Positions 26,692 through 34,870 of a stretch of DNA of 64,000 bases are shown here, piece after piece. The position numbers and the translations under genes were made by a program. Each line of letters starts with the position of its first letter. Position 1 is the first letter of the stretch. A model generated the notes under the pieces. That model was given only the letters and a program-made list of their open reading frames with translations. It was not told the origin of the DNA and made no database searches. Where the stretch lies: the NCBI RefSeq assembly GCF_002160755.1, contig NZ_NFLE01000019.1, forward strand, positions 1 through 64,000. Reading direction: 5' to 3'. This DNA comes from Lachnoclostridium sp. An14. GTDB taxonomy: Bacteria; Bacillota; Clostridia; Lachnospirales; Lachnospiraceae.

Positions 26692-27684
26692 ATGAAGAAC
26701 GATCAGCCGCCTTTTACCATAACGAATGAAATCCTGTCCTATGTATCGTCGATTTCTGAAAAAATCGGACGCATAACGGCCACCAGCAGCCTGGAGGCAA
26801 AACCGCATTTGAGAAAAAACAACAGAATCAAATCCATCCATTCTTCTTTAAAAATCGAAGCCAACTCTCTGACGTTGGGGCAGGTTAAGGATGTCCTCAA
26901 CGGCAAAACCGTACTGGGGGAACAAAAAGAAATCCAGGAAGTGAAGAATGCCTATGTTGCCTATGAACGGGTTTTAGAAATTGATCCCTACAGCATCCAG
27001 CATTTGAAACAATTTCACGGGATCATGACAAAGTATCTTACGGAGGAATCCGGAGAGTTTCGCTTAGGGGAAGAAGGGGTATTTAGCGGCGATCAGTGCA
27101 TTTTTGTGGCTCCGCCTGCCCGGCTCGTTCCCCAGCTGATGGAGGAACTGTTTCAATGGATGAAAACGGCGCGGGACGTGGTGCATCCGCTGATTTTGAG
27201 CAGCGTGTTCCACTATGAATTTGTGTTTATCCATCCTTTTTCTGATGGAAACGGCAGAATGGCTAGATTGTGGCACACGGCCATTCTCACGAAATGGAAG
27301 CCGGTATTTGAATACATTCCCATCGAAAGCCAGATTGAAAAATTCCAGGAGGAATATTACGAGGCCATTGCCAGGTGCCATGTGGCCGGAGAATCTACCA
27401 TTTTTATCGAGTTTATGCTCTCGCAGATTGACCGGATTCTGGATGAAGTTTCTGTTCAGATCACGGAAGAAAACGGATATTTGCCTGAAACGGTCAAAAA
27501 ACTGCTGGAAGTCATGGAATACGGCATTCCCTATACAAGCAGAACCCTTATGGACAAGCTGGAGCTAAAATCCAGGGAAGGTTTCCGCAAAAATTATCTG
27601 CGCCCTGCTGTGGAATTAAATCTTATTAGGATGACCATTCCAGATAAGCCGAACAGCAGAAACCAAAGATATATAAAGATTTGA
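26692..27684 (+). CDS. Fic family protein with C-terminal winged helix (first)
   Basis: A 330-residue Fic protein, predicted to AMPylate (or otherwise nucleotidylate) a target protein. The catalytic motif is intact: HPFSDGNGRMAR at 181-192. The N-terminal part carries SSLKIEAN (51-58), close to the inhibitory S-x-x-x-E-G/N helix, so the enzyme is probably self-inhibited (class II type). The last 70 residues form a winged helix (YTSRTLMDKLELKSREGFRK). GGAGGTG precedes the ATG. It is isolated, with repeat operators upstream and a bidirectional terminator downstream, so it is a single-gene unit. Target unknown. Confidence 0.9.
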   Translation: MKNDQPPFTITNEILSYVSSISEKIGRITATSSLEAKPHLRKNNRIKSIHSSLKIEANSLTLGQVKDVLNGKTVLGEQKEIQEVKNAYVAYERVLEIDPYSIQHLKQFHGIMTKYLTEESGEFRLGEEGVFSGDQCIFVAPPARLVPQLMEELFQWMKTARDVVHPLILSSVFHYEFVFIHPFSDGNGRMARLWHTAILTKWKPVFEYIPIESQIEKFQEEYYEAIARCHVAGESTIFIEFMLSQIDRILDEVSVQITEENGYLPETVKKLLEVMEYGIPYTSRTLMDKLELKSREGFRKNYLRPAVELNLIRMTIPDKPNSRNQRYIKI

Positions 27685-27695
27685 TATTTGTGCTT

Positions 27696-27741
27696 AACAG
27701 AAAACCGGATTTCACGGCAAAGTGAAATCCGGTTTTCTGTT
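27696..27741. terminator. Bidirectional terminator between Fic and MATE genes
   Basis: A perfect 20-bp stem, AACAGAAAACCGGATTTCAC (27696-27715), with its exact complement at 27722-27741 and a 6-nt loop. A/T-rich ends on both sides serve both convergent genes. Confidence 0.88.
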
Positions 27742-27762
27742 GTAATCCAGTATAGTTTCCGG

Positions 27763-29148
27763 TCACGGCAGCATCTCGCCGGCTTCCAGATTTTCCTTTC
27801 CGTCAAATACATTCCGCAGCCGCCGCAGGCAGTAGCGGAAGGCGGGGATCAGGAACAGGTCGGCGGCGATCCAGGCCAGGGGGCTGGCAAAGCAGGCGGC
27901 GGGATAGCCCATAATGGGAATCAGGCAGATGCCGGCGAAGGTACGGGCCGCCATCTCGCAGACTCCGGCCAAAATGGCGAATTTGCTGAATCCCATGCCC
28001 TGGATGGCGAAACGAACCACGTTTACAAACACCAGAGGAATGTAAAACGCGCTGTTTCCAATGAGGAACAGGGAGACATTGCTGATGGTGGCGGCCTCGT
28101 CCGCGTCCAGGAACAGCAGGGCGATGGTTTTTCCAAACAGGGTCAGCACTCCAAAGGCGATCACCGCGTAAATACAGCCGATGATGGAGGCGTATTTTAC
28201 GCCTTCCCGCACCCGGTCCAGTTTCTTCGCGCCCACGTTCTGGCCCGCCCAGGTGGCCATGGTGGCGCCCAGGGCGTCGAAGGGGCAGCAGAAGAACATG
28301 GTCACCTTGCTGCCGGCGGCCACGGCAGCTACGTAGAGGGAGCCGAGGCCGTTGACCGCGGTCTGTAAAATAACGCTGCCGATGGCGGTAATGGAATATT
28401 GCAGGCCCATGGGGATTCCCATGCCGCAGAGGATTTTCATCATGCCCAGGTCGATTTTCCGCTCCTCCTTCGTCATTTTCAGGATGTGGAAACGGGAGCG
28501 CATATAGAGGAGGCAGAGCACTCCAGACACGCCCTGGGAAATCACTGTGGCGTAGGCCGCCCCTTCCACGCCCATTCCCATCACCACGATGGTGAATAAA
28601 TCCAGGAAGATATTGATCACGGAGGAGAGGAGCAGGAAGTACACCGGGGTCTTGCTGTCTCCCAGGGAGCGGATGATGCCGGCCAGGATGTTGTAAAGGT
28701 AGGTGACCGGAATGCCCGCGAAAATGATGAAAATGTAGTCAAAGGCGCCTTGAATGATGTCGTCTGGCGTGTTCATCCAGCGCAGGATGTCCATGCACAG
28801 GAAACACACAGCCAGGGTCATGACCACGGAAAAAATCACCGACAGCCAGGCGGCGTTGGCCACGAAACAGCGCAGGCCGTGATGGTCTCCCGCCCCGAAT
28901 TTCTGGGCTACGGGGATGGAAAATCCGCTGCACACCCCCGTGCAGAAACCGATGATCATAAAGTTGATGGAGCTGGTGGAGCCCACCGCCGCCAGGGCCG
29001 TTACGCCCAGATATTTTCCTACAATAATGGTATCTACCATGCTGTAAAACTGCTGGAATAAAAGCCCTAAAAGCATGGGCACCGCAAAGCCCAGGATCAG
29101 TTTCAGAGGGGATCCTGAGGTCATATCCTTGATTTCATGTTTTGCCAT
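27763..29148 (-). CDS. MATE family efflux transporter (second)
   Basis: A 461-residue MATE exporter with twelve predicted helices. The start region SPLKLILGFAVPMLLGLLFQ and QFYSMVDTIIVGKYLG are typical of the DinF/NorM-like branch found in Firmicutes. It is only distantly similar to the copy at 1139. AAAGGCGG precedes the ATG at 29148; the longer reading frame upstream has no ribosome site. It stands alone, convergent with the Fic gene. Substrate unknown. Confidence 0.9.
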   Translation of the reverse strand: MAKHEIKDMTSGSPLKLILGFAVPMLLGLLFQQFYSMVDTIIVGKYLGVTALAAVGSTSSINFMIIGFCTGVCSGFSIPVAQKFGAGDHHGLRCFVANAAWLSVIFSVVMTLAVCFLCMDILRWMNTPDDIIQGAFDYIFIIFAGIPVTYLYNILAGIIRSLGDSKTPVYFLLLSSVINIFLDLFTIVVMGMGVEGAAYATVISQGVSGVLCLLYMRSRFHILKMTKEERKIDLGMMKILCGMGIPMGLQYSITAIGSVILQTAVNGLGSLYVAAVAAGSKVTMFFCCPFDALGATMATWAGQNVGAKKLDRVREGVKYASIIGCIYAVIAFGVLTLFGKTIALLFLDADEAATISNVSLFLIGNSAFYIPLVFVNVVRFAIQGMGFSKFAILAGVCEMAARTFAGICLIPIMGYPAACFASPLAWIAADLFLIPAFRYCLRRLRNVFDGKENLEAGEMLP

Positions 29149-29460
29149 ACTGTCTGCCGCCTTTCTGTGAGCCGTTGGAAACAGGGCGGTCGTGTCCGGC
29201 CCTGTCAGTAAATCCGCAGCTCTGTAAAATATCAATTCCGTCTATGGCGCAGCCGCTGAATGCAGCCGCCGCCAAACATGAAAACAGCCGCCCCGCGGGC
29301 TGCGCCTTTGCAGCCTGCCGGTGGGCGGACGTTTTACAAGGACATTATTATAGAACGGATTTTTCCTTTTGTACAGATGAAAATTTACCAGAATGGAAAA
29401 ACTGGCAATGAGCGCAAAAAAGGGAGGGAAATGGCGGAGGGGGTGGGCAAATTTACGGAA
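29149..29460. other. Gene-free stretch between MATE and DUF4143 ATPase genes
   Basis: About 310 bases. The left part must hold the MATE promoter (leftward); ACAGGGC (29181-29187) pairs with GCCCTGT (29199-29205) and could fold in the leader. The middle is GC-rich with several GCAGCC/GGCTGC inverted segments. I see no convincing gene or known RNA. Confidence 0.5.
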
Positions 29461-30675
29461 TTAATTCCAGTCCTTTTGCAAGAGGAAGTCTCGGATATTG
29501 CGGTGCTTAATCCCATCCCGGCTCATGTCAAACTCGTCCAGTGTGACCACATACTTGGGGAAGTTGTCGCGCACCCGGTCATAGACTCCAAACTCGCGGG
29601 CTATGGTATTTTCCGAGGCCAGCAGATACGCCACCTGGATATACAGCTTGTTGCCCTGATCTTCACAAACGAAGTCAATCTCCTGGTCACCTGCTTTTCC
29701 GACAGTTACGGTATAGCCCCGGCGCAGAAGTTCCATGTAAACGATGTTTTCCAGAACCAGGTTAATATCTTTCATGTTGCCGCCGTACACCGCTTCCCGG
29801 ATGCCATGATCGGCCACATAGTATTTCTCATTGACCGTGAGTATTTTTTTGCCCTGCAAGTCCTGCCGTTTCACCTGATAAAAGAGAAAAGCGTCTGTGC
29901 AGGCTTTGATATAACTCAATACGGTTTCCGGCGATACGGACCGCCCTTCACTTTTCAGATACTTGGAAATGGCCGTTGAGGAAAAGGTGGTTCCGATTCC
30001 ACTGGTCACATAGGCAATGATCCGTTCCAACAGGTCTACATCCCGGATGTTGTTGCGTTTCACAATATCTTTCAGCTCCACGGAGTTGAACAGGTCGCGC
30101 AGATATTGGCGGCTGGCCGTTTCCTCATAACGGAGGTTGATCAGATAGGGCATCCCTCCCGCCGTCAGGTATTTGCTGAAACATTGGCGGGAATCTGTTT
30201 CCGGGTAGATGGTATGGTACAGTTCCATAAACTCTGAAAAGGAAAATGGGTAAATCACAAATTCCACATACCGTCCGGCCAGATAAGTGGCCAGCTCGCC
30301 AGAGAGCAGCTTTGCATTGGAGCCGGTGATATAAATATCGCAGTCCAGCTCCACCCGGAAGGAATTGATACATTTCTCCCAGGCCTTTACCTCCTGTATC
30401 TCGTCAAAGAAAAGATAGACTTTGTCTCCTATCTCTGAAACCAGACGGATGATTTCATCATGGAGCGCCGTGGCCGTACAGAGGTGGGTATTGCTCATAT
30501 TTTCAAAGTTGATGGAGATAAACTGGCGGCTGTCAATGCCGGATGCACACAGTTCCTCTTTAATCAGGTCCAGCATGACCGACTTCCCGCTGCGGCGGAT
30601 GCCGGTCAGGACTTTTACAAGGTCGTTTCCGATAAACGGACGGATTCGGCTCATATAGGTTTCTCGTTTAATCAT
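29461..30675 (-). CDS. AAA_14/DUF4143 ATP-binding protein
   Basis: A 404-residue protein of the AAA_14 plus DUF4143 family. Walker A is GIRRSGKS (25-32), Walker B is VYLFFDEIQEV, and arginine-rich YITGSNAKLLSGE is the sensor region; the C-terminal half (from about residue 230) is DUF4143, ending in a nuclease-like DFVCEDQGNKLYIQVAYLL segment. The family is abundant in gut bacteria but has no settled function; links to DNA or defence have been proposed. GGGAGG precedes the ATG at 30675. A clear promoter and an upstream palindrome are described separately. Confidence 0.85.
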   Translation of the reverse strand: MIKRETYMSRIRPFIGNDLVKVLTGIRRSGKSVMLDLIKEELCASGIDSRQFISINFENMSNTHLCTATALHDEIIRLVSEIGDKVYLFFDEIQEVKAWEKCINSFRVELDCDIYITGSNAKLLSGELATYLAGRYVEFVIYPFSFSEFMELYHTIYPETDSRQCFSKYLTAGGMPYLINLRYEETASRQYLRDLFNSVELKDIVKRNNIRDVDLLERIIAYVTSGIGTTFSSTAISKYLKSEGRSVSPETVLSYIKACTDAFLFYQVKRQDLQGKKILTVNEKYYVADHGIREAVYGGNMKDINLVLENIVYMELLRRGYTVTVGKAGDQEIDFVCEDQGNKLYIQVAYLLASENTIAREFGVYDRVRDNFPKYVVTLDEFDMSRDGIKHRNIRDFLLQKDWN

Positions 30676-30706
30676 AATTATCAGCCTCCCTTCTGGGACT
30701 ACTGCT

Positions 30707-30777
30707 ATCATATCACGGATATGCTGGATGTTCAATAAAGTTTTGTGAAATTTAACGGTTATAACCGCTAAAATTTA
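30707..30777 (-). promoter_or_regulatory. Promoter and palindrome upstream of the DUF4143 ATPase
   Basis: On the minus strand TTGAAC (30730-30735), 17 bp, TATGAT (30707-30712) forms a good sigma-A promoter. About 20 bp further upstream TTTAACGGTTATAACCGC (near 30756-30773) contains the perfect palindrome CGGTTATAACCG, a likely operator. The rest of the gene-free stretch to 30990 is AT-rich and ends with a terminator at 30923-30957. Confidence 0.65.
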
Positions 30778-30922
30778 AAATTCGACATAGTTTGACAGTT
30801 GAAAATGAGAAAATCGGTAAAATTCTGGAGTTTCCCTGTATCTGTGCGTTGATTGATTTTGACAAAGTGACGGAATACCGGAAAAGCCTTGACTTGAGTT
30901 TTACAGTTATATAATCAAAACA

Positions 30923-30957
30923 CCCCGCCAAGCATTGAAAATAAAGGCTTGGCGGGG
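30923..30957 (-). terminator. Terminator after the second Fic gene
   Basis: CCCCGCCAAGC (30923-30933) pairs perfectly with GCTTGGCGGGG (30947-30957); on the minus strand TGTTTTGATT follows. It ends the leftward Fic transcript. Confidence 0.82.
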
Positions 30958-30990
30958 GTTCCCTGTGTTCTTCCATTTAGATGAAAGAAA

Positions 30991-32037
30991 TCATTTTAAT
31001 CTATAATAGCAAATATTCTTCCCAACACCCTCTCGTTTTAATTCGTCGGATGCCACTAATTTCCGCAGCGCTCCCTCGATGGAACTGATACTTAGCGAAG
31101 GACAGAGTTCCCGGATGTCCTGTTTTGTAAACCGGCCAACCTTTTCCATGGTAGCCCGGCGCACAGTCTCAAGAGCGGGGAGTCTGGTCTCCACCAGGGC
31201 AAAGCGGTCTCCAAAGTCTTTGTAGGCGGAAAGAATGGTTCCCAGCAAATATTTGATAAACGGCACCGCATCTTCGGTGCCTTCATGCCATCCGGTTTGC
31301 GCCTGACTTAGGACATCATAATAGAGGGCCTTGTTTTTGGCGATCTTAGCCTCCAGCGAGATATATTTTCCCACATAAAACCCGTTGCGGTAAAGCAGCA
31401 GTGTGGTCAGCAGACGACTCATTCTGCCATTTCCGTCGTTAAAGGGGTGAATGCAGAGAAAGTCGTGGATGAACACGGGAATGACGATCAGCGGCTCCAC
31501 TTCCATGTTTCCAATGACCCGGTTGTACTCCTCGCAGATCCTGTCCAGGGCCTCCGGCGTTTCATAGGGGGTCAAGGGGGTAAACAGAGTCTCCACATGG
31601 CCGTCGGGATAGGTGGCGCTGATGTAGTTTTGCACACTTTTAGTCCTGCCTGCCATAGGATTGTTCATGTGGCTGCAGAGGATCTTGTGGAGTTGTAAGA
31701 TGTAGTTTTGTGTAATGGGGATTGCGTCAAAGTTTTCGTGGATGAGGTTCAGCACATCCCGATAACCTGCAATCTCCTGCTCATCCCGGTTTCTCGGTGT
31801 CGTTTTCTCCTTCACAAGCTGTCGGATACGGGTATTTGTGGTCACGATGCCCTCAATGGCATTGGATGCCTCAGTGCTTTGCACCTTTGCGATTTCCACC
31901 AGTTTCTCTAATTCCTCCGGGCGTTGTTTCAGATAGAGTTCCTGTTTTCCGGCCTCTTTATAGATCGCCGCAACTAGGCTGAGGATCTCCGAGTCCCACT
32001 TTTGTTCTCGGATTGCGGAGTAATTGAATGTGCGCAT
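30991..32037 (-). CDS. Fic family protein with C-terminal winged helix (second)
   Basis: A 348-residue Fic protein. The active-site motif is HPFNDGNGRMSR starting at residue 197, and the inhibitory helix motif is SNAIEG (58-63), where the glutamate normally blocks ATP, so this is a class II self-inhibited Fic. A Fic_N domain precedes the Fic core, and residues 290-348 form a winged helix (GRFTKQDIRELCPSLSISSI). It is more typical of the large 340-380-residue Fic family than the copy at 26692, with which it shares only the core. Five repeat boxes lie in its promoter. Target unknown. Confidence 0.92.
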   Translation of the reverse strand: MRTFNYSAIREQKWDSEILSLVAAIYKEAGKQELYLKQRPEELEKLVEIAKVQSTEASNAIEGIVTTNTRIRQLVKEKTTPRNRDEQEIAGYRDVLNLIHENFDAIPITQNYILQLHKILCSHMNNPMAGRTKSVQNYISATYPDGHVETLFTPLTPYETPEALDRICEEYNRVIGNMEVEPLIVIPVFIHDFLCIHPFNDGNGRMSRLLTTLLLYRNGFYVGKYISLEAKIAKNKALYYDVLSQAQTGWHEGTEDAVPFIKYLLGTILSAYKDFGDRFALVETRLPALETVRRATMEKVGRFTKQDIRELCPSLSISSIEGALRKLVASDELKREGVGKNICYYRLK

Positions 32038-32056
32038 ATCCTTATTCCCTCCTTTA

Positions 32057-32159
32057 TTCCCTTAAATTTTATCATAAAATAAGGGAAATACAACTCTTGG
32101 AAGAAACTTTCCCTTATTAGTGTTTCAAATTTAAGGGATTTTATACATCTGTAAGGGAA
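32057..32159 (-). promoter_or_regulatory. Two inverted-repeat operators (TAAGGGA boxes) before the second Fic gene
   Basis: TTCCCTTA (32057-32064) and TAAGGGAA (32080-32087) form an inverted pair with a 15-bp spacer. TTCCCTTA (32109-32116) and TAAGGGAT (32132-32139) form a second pair with the same 15-bp spacer, and a fifth TAAGGGAA lies at 32152-32159. The repeated geometry points to a dimeric DNA-binding protein, most likely the winged-helix Fic protein itself (inferred). Confidence 0.7.
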
Positions 32160-32210
32160 AAACAATCTTGATTTGCCGTAAATTTGCGCCTATGCTGTTT
32201 TTCATATTCC

Positions 32211-32490
32211 ATGGTATAATGTGAACACTTGGCGAGGTTTTTCACGAGCCTAGTGAGAACATATGCCTGTGCACTTAATGAGGTCTTTTACGAATTTAGT
32301 GCACATGGTATAATGTGAACACTTGGCGAGGTTTTTCACGAGCCTAGTGAGAACATATGCCTGTGCACTTAATGAGGTCTTTTACGAATTTAGTGCACAT
32401 GGTATAATAACGAGGAAAGCGTGGATCGTGCTTGCACGAATCCACGTTTGACGAGAAACTCCATCGAGACGGAAGTCGAGATGGTATAAT
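32211..32490 (+). repeat. Tandem promoter/hairpin repeat array upstream of acetyltransferase gene
   Basis: Two identical 94-bp units (32211-32304, 32305-32398), a divergent 82-bp third unit (32399-32480) and a final ATGGTATAAT box (32481-32490). Every unit starts with ATGGTATAAT, an extended -10 promoter match. In units 1 and 2 two hairpins follow: CACTTGGC with GCCTAGTG, and GTGCACTTAAT with ATTTAGTGCAC, both enclosing GAGGT, a loop, then ACGA. The third unit holds CGTGGAT/ATCCACG and CCATC-GA-GAC, GGAA, GTC-GA-GATGG. The last box is placed to act as promoter for the gene at 32523. Confidence 0.85.
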
Positions 32491-32522
32491 AAAACAGATC
32501 ACAACAAAGGGGAGGAAGATCA

Positions 32523-33110
32523 ATGAACACACCCACCCTAAACACAGAACGCCTGATTTTGAGAAAATTTACCGAGGACGATCTGGAGGCTTTGTATGCG
32601 ATTTACAGCGACGAGGAGGTAAACCGGTTTCTGCCCTGGTTTCCCTTAAAGAACCTGGAGGAAACCAGGACGTTTTTTAAGGAGCGGTATGAGACGCAGT
32701 ACGAAAAGCCCCAGGCTTACGCTTACGCCATCTGCATGAAAACGGACAACGTCCCCATCGGATACATCAATGTGGATATGGAGGACCACCACGACTTCGG
32801 ATACGGCCTGCGGAAGGAATTCTGGCACCGCGGCATCGTCACCGAGGCGGCGCGGGCGGTCATTGAACAGGTAAAAATGGACGGTCTGCCCTACATCACC
32901 GCCACCCACGACAGAAACAATCCCCGCAGCGGCGGCGTGATGAGAAATGTGGGCATGAAATACCAGTATTCCTATGAGGAACAGTGGCAGCCAAAAGATA
33001 TTCTTGTCACTTTCAGGATGTATCAGCTGAACCTGGACGGAAACGAGGAGCGAGTTTACAGAAAATACTGGGATATTTCCGATGTGCGGTTTGTGGAGAC
33101 GGAGCTGTAA
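32523..33110 (+). CDS. GNAT family N-acetyltransferase (RimJ/RimL-like)
   Basis: A 195-residue acetyltransferase. It opens with TERLILRKFTEDDLEALYAIYSDEEV, the RimJ/RimL-type start, and the acetyl-CoA site lies in DFGYGLRKEFWHRGIVTEAARAV (about residues 90-112). Substrate is probably a protein N-terminus or a small molecule; it cannot be assigned. GGGGAGGAAG precedes the ATG. Its only apparent promoter is the last TATAAT box of the repeat array at 32211-32490, so its expression may depend on that array. It converges on the L25 gene with a shared terminator. Confidence 0.88.
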   Translation: MNTPTLNTERLILRKFTEDDLEALYAIYSDEEVNRFLPWFPLKNLEETRTFFKERYETQYEKPQAYAYAICMKTDNVPIGYINVDMEDHHDFGYGLRKEFWHRGIVTEAARAVIEQVKMDGLPYITATHDRNNPRSGGVMRNVGMKYQYSYEEQWQPKDILVTFRMYQLNLDGNEERVYRKYWDISDVRFVETEL

Positions 33111-33160
33111 GCGGTTGAAAAGCAGTCTCTTTATAATGAGAATGGTTATGAAATAGGAAA

Positions 33161-33230
33161 AGGCAGTGCCGCCTGGGGGGGGGAGCCTGAGCTATATCGG
33201 CTCCGGGACAGAAACAGGGCACTGCCTTTT
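33161..33230. terminator. Bidirectional terminator between acetyltransferase and L25 genes
   Basis: AGGCAGTGCC pairs with GGGCACTGCCT; the loop contains a second hairpin GGAGCC/GGCTCC. Runs of A on the left and T on the right suit both directions. It contains a run of nine G residues at 33175-33183. Confidence 0.8.
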
Positions 33231-33249
33231 TCGTTTCCTATGATGTTTT

Positions 33250-33837
33250 TTATTTCTCTGACGTTTCGTCCGCTGTGTCTTCCGGCTCCGCCTCACCGTG
33301 AACCTCAAATACGGTCACCACAGCGGTCTCCGGGTCGGTCATCAGGTCAATGCGCCCGTTTGAGGCGATGGGCAGATCTTTTACCTTCAGGGTATCTCCG
33401 ATGTGCAGGCTGCCCGCGTCAATCTCTACCTTCTCGATCAGATCCTCCGGAAGGGCCTTGTAGGAAATTTCCTTCAGCAGCAGCTCAACCACTCCGGCCT
33501 GTACCTTTTCGTGGTTCACCAGCGCGATTTCCGCCACAGAGTGAACCTTCTCCCCTTTTACCAGGGCCTGGAAATCCACTTCCAGGATCTGATTTTTCAT
33601 GGAATCGTAGTCCAGCTCCTTGATCAGGGCGTCATAAGTCTGACCGTCTACCTCCAGCATCACCTGGCTGCCTTTGCCGTTCTTTTTCAGGATCCGGTCG
33701 GCGTCTTTCTGGGCAATCTGAATCGGTATGGATTCTTTGATCTGTCTGCCGAACAGGTTTCCGGTGACAAATCCTTCCCGTCTAAGCTTTTTGGCCTTCG
33801 TGTTCATGTCCCTTTTTTCAGCTTTTAAAGTATTCAT
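33250..33837 (-). CDS. rplY: Ribosomal protein bL25, long CTC (general stress) form
   Basis: A 195-residue bL25/Ctc protein that binds 5S rRNA in the large subunit. Residues 1-90 are the 5S-binding domain (LRREGFVTGNLFGRQIKES, then DADRILKKNGKGSQ), and the rest is the TL5/Ctc C-terminal beta domain ending with an acidic tail. AGGAAAAG lies just before the ATG. On the minus strand a TATAAT (33926-33931) about 90 bp upstream is the likely -10 box. In related Gram-positive bacteria Ctc is stress induced; nothing here shows which sigma factor is used. Confidence 0.93.
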   Translation of the reverse strand: MNTLKAEKRDMNTKAKKLRREGFVTGNLFGRQIKESIPIQIAQKDADRILKKNGKGSQVMLEVDGQTYDALIKELDYDSMKNQILEVDFQALVKGEKVHSVAEIALVNHEKVQAGVVELLLKEISYKALPEDLIEKVEIDAGSLHIGDTLKVKDLPIASNGRIDLMTDPETAVVTVFEVHGEAEPEDTADETSEK

Positions 33838-34064
33838 TTATCTTTTCCTCCATAAAACTGAATGCTTAGCGGGCCTGTCTTTTTTGAGAAACAGGCTGTT
33901 AAGTATTTCCTCCTGTTACGCCCTCATTATAGTCCTTTCGGGGAGAAAAGTTTGCACAATATTTAAAGTTTTTAATGGGTATTTTCCGCCTTTTTTATAA
34001 CAAAAAGAAATGCTTTTTGAAAAAATTAACAAAAATAATTATAGTAGAACGATAAAAAAGAAAG

Positions 34065-34099
34065 ATCCCGGTTTCCGCCGTGGGGGAGAAAACCGGGAT
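34065..34099 (-). terminator. Terminator after the amidotransferase-like gene
   Basis: ATCCCGGTTT (34065-34074) pairs with AAAACCGGGAT (34089-34099). On the minus strand the stem is followed by CTTTCTTTTTTATCG. The surrounding DNA from 33838 to 34134 is AT-rich promoter DNA of the L25 gene. Confidence 0.8.
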
Positions 34100-34134
34100 A
34101 TAGGATCATATAAAAAACTTATGCCGTTTGCCTC

Positions 34135-34851
34135 CTATTTGCAGGCGTCCACAAACGCCCGGAACAGGGCCGCCGCCTCCGGCTGAATCGCCGCCAGGTG
34201 CTCCGGATGCCACTGTACGCCTAACAGGAAGGGATAGTCCGGCGCGTACACGGCCTCGATCATCTGGTCAGGGCCGTAGCCGCACACCTCCAGGCCGGGA
34301 GCCACATCCTTGATGGCCTGATGGTGCATACTGTTCACCGCGATGGAGGTGATTTCCTCGCCGAGAATCCTGGAAAGCAGGGTTCCGGGAGTCACATCCA
34401 CGGTGTGGGACGGCACCTTATAGGCAAAGGGCTGGACGTGGGCCACGGAAAGCTCTGAAGAAAACTGAGAGGGAATATCCTGGTACAGGGTTCCGCCCAT
34501 GGCAGTGTTGATGAGCTGAATGCCGCGGCAGATGCCAAAAATCGGTTTTCCAGCCTCCAGGGCGATGGGGAAAAGGGCCATCTCCATGGAATCTCTGGGC
34601 TGGGAGATATTTCCGCACTTGGCGTGAGTTTCCTCCCCGTACATGAAGGGGTGGATGTCGTCGCCGCCGGTAAACAGCACGCCGTCTACCTGATCCACCA
34701 GCTCCCGCAGATCCTCCTCCGTGAGCTCATAGGGGAAAATCATGGGGATAGCGCCGGCGTTGCGGACGGAACGCAGATAGATGGAATTGATGAACAGCTT
34801 ATCTTTGTCGGTTTCGTGGCTGGGAGTCAAGCCGATAATAGGTTTTTTCAT
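34135..34851 (-). CDS. Class I glutamine amidotransferase-like hydrolase (gamma-glutamyl-GABA hydrolase family)
   Basis: A 238-residue peptidase C26 protein. The nucleophile cysteine lies in IFGICRGIQLINTAMGG, and the catalytic His and Glu lie in GVQWHPEHL near the C-terminus. The family hydrolyses gamma-glutamyl amides such as gamma-glutamyl-GABA (PuuD), but no other polyamine-degradation genes are here. The ATG at 34851 follows AAGGAGG; the longer frame upstream would read through the ferredoxin terminator and is not used. Own terminator downstream. Confidence 0.88.
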   Translation of the reverse strand: MKKPIIGLTPSHETDKDKLFINSIYLRSVRNAGAIPMIFPYELTEEDLRELVDQVDGVLFTGGDDIHPFMYGEETHAKCGNISQPRDSMEMALFPIALEAGKPIFGICRGIQLINTAMGGTLYQDIPSQFSSELSVAHVQPFAYKVPSHTVDVTPGTLLSRILGEEITSIAVNSMHHQAIKDVAPGLEVCGYGPDQMIEAVYAPDYPFLLGVQWHPEHLAAIQPEAAALFRAFVDACK

Positions 34852-34870
34852 AATTGCCTCCTTATATGAT

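Noticed and set aside
25783-26841. Leftward open frame of 352 codons
   Set aside because: Antisense to the NCS2 permease and crosses its terminator and the Fic promoter.
32211-32490. Possible CRISPR array
   Set aside because: Units are nearly identical over their full length with no unique spacers, and there are no cas genes.
32344-32532. Leftward open frame of 62 codons overlapping the repeat array (and a related one at 53484-53789)
   Set aside because: Both encode the same C-terminal peptide only because they read through the same repeat; no ribosome sites.
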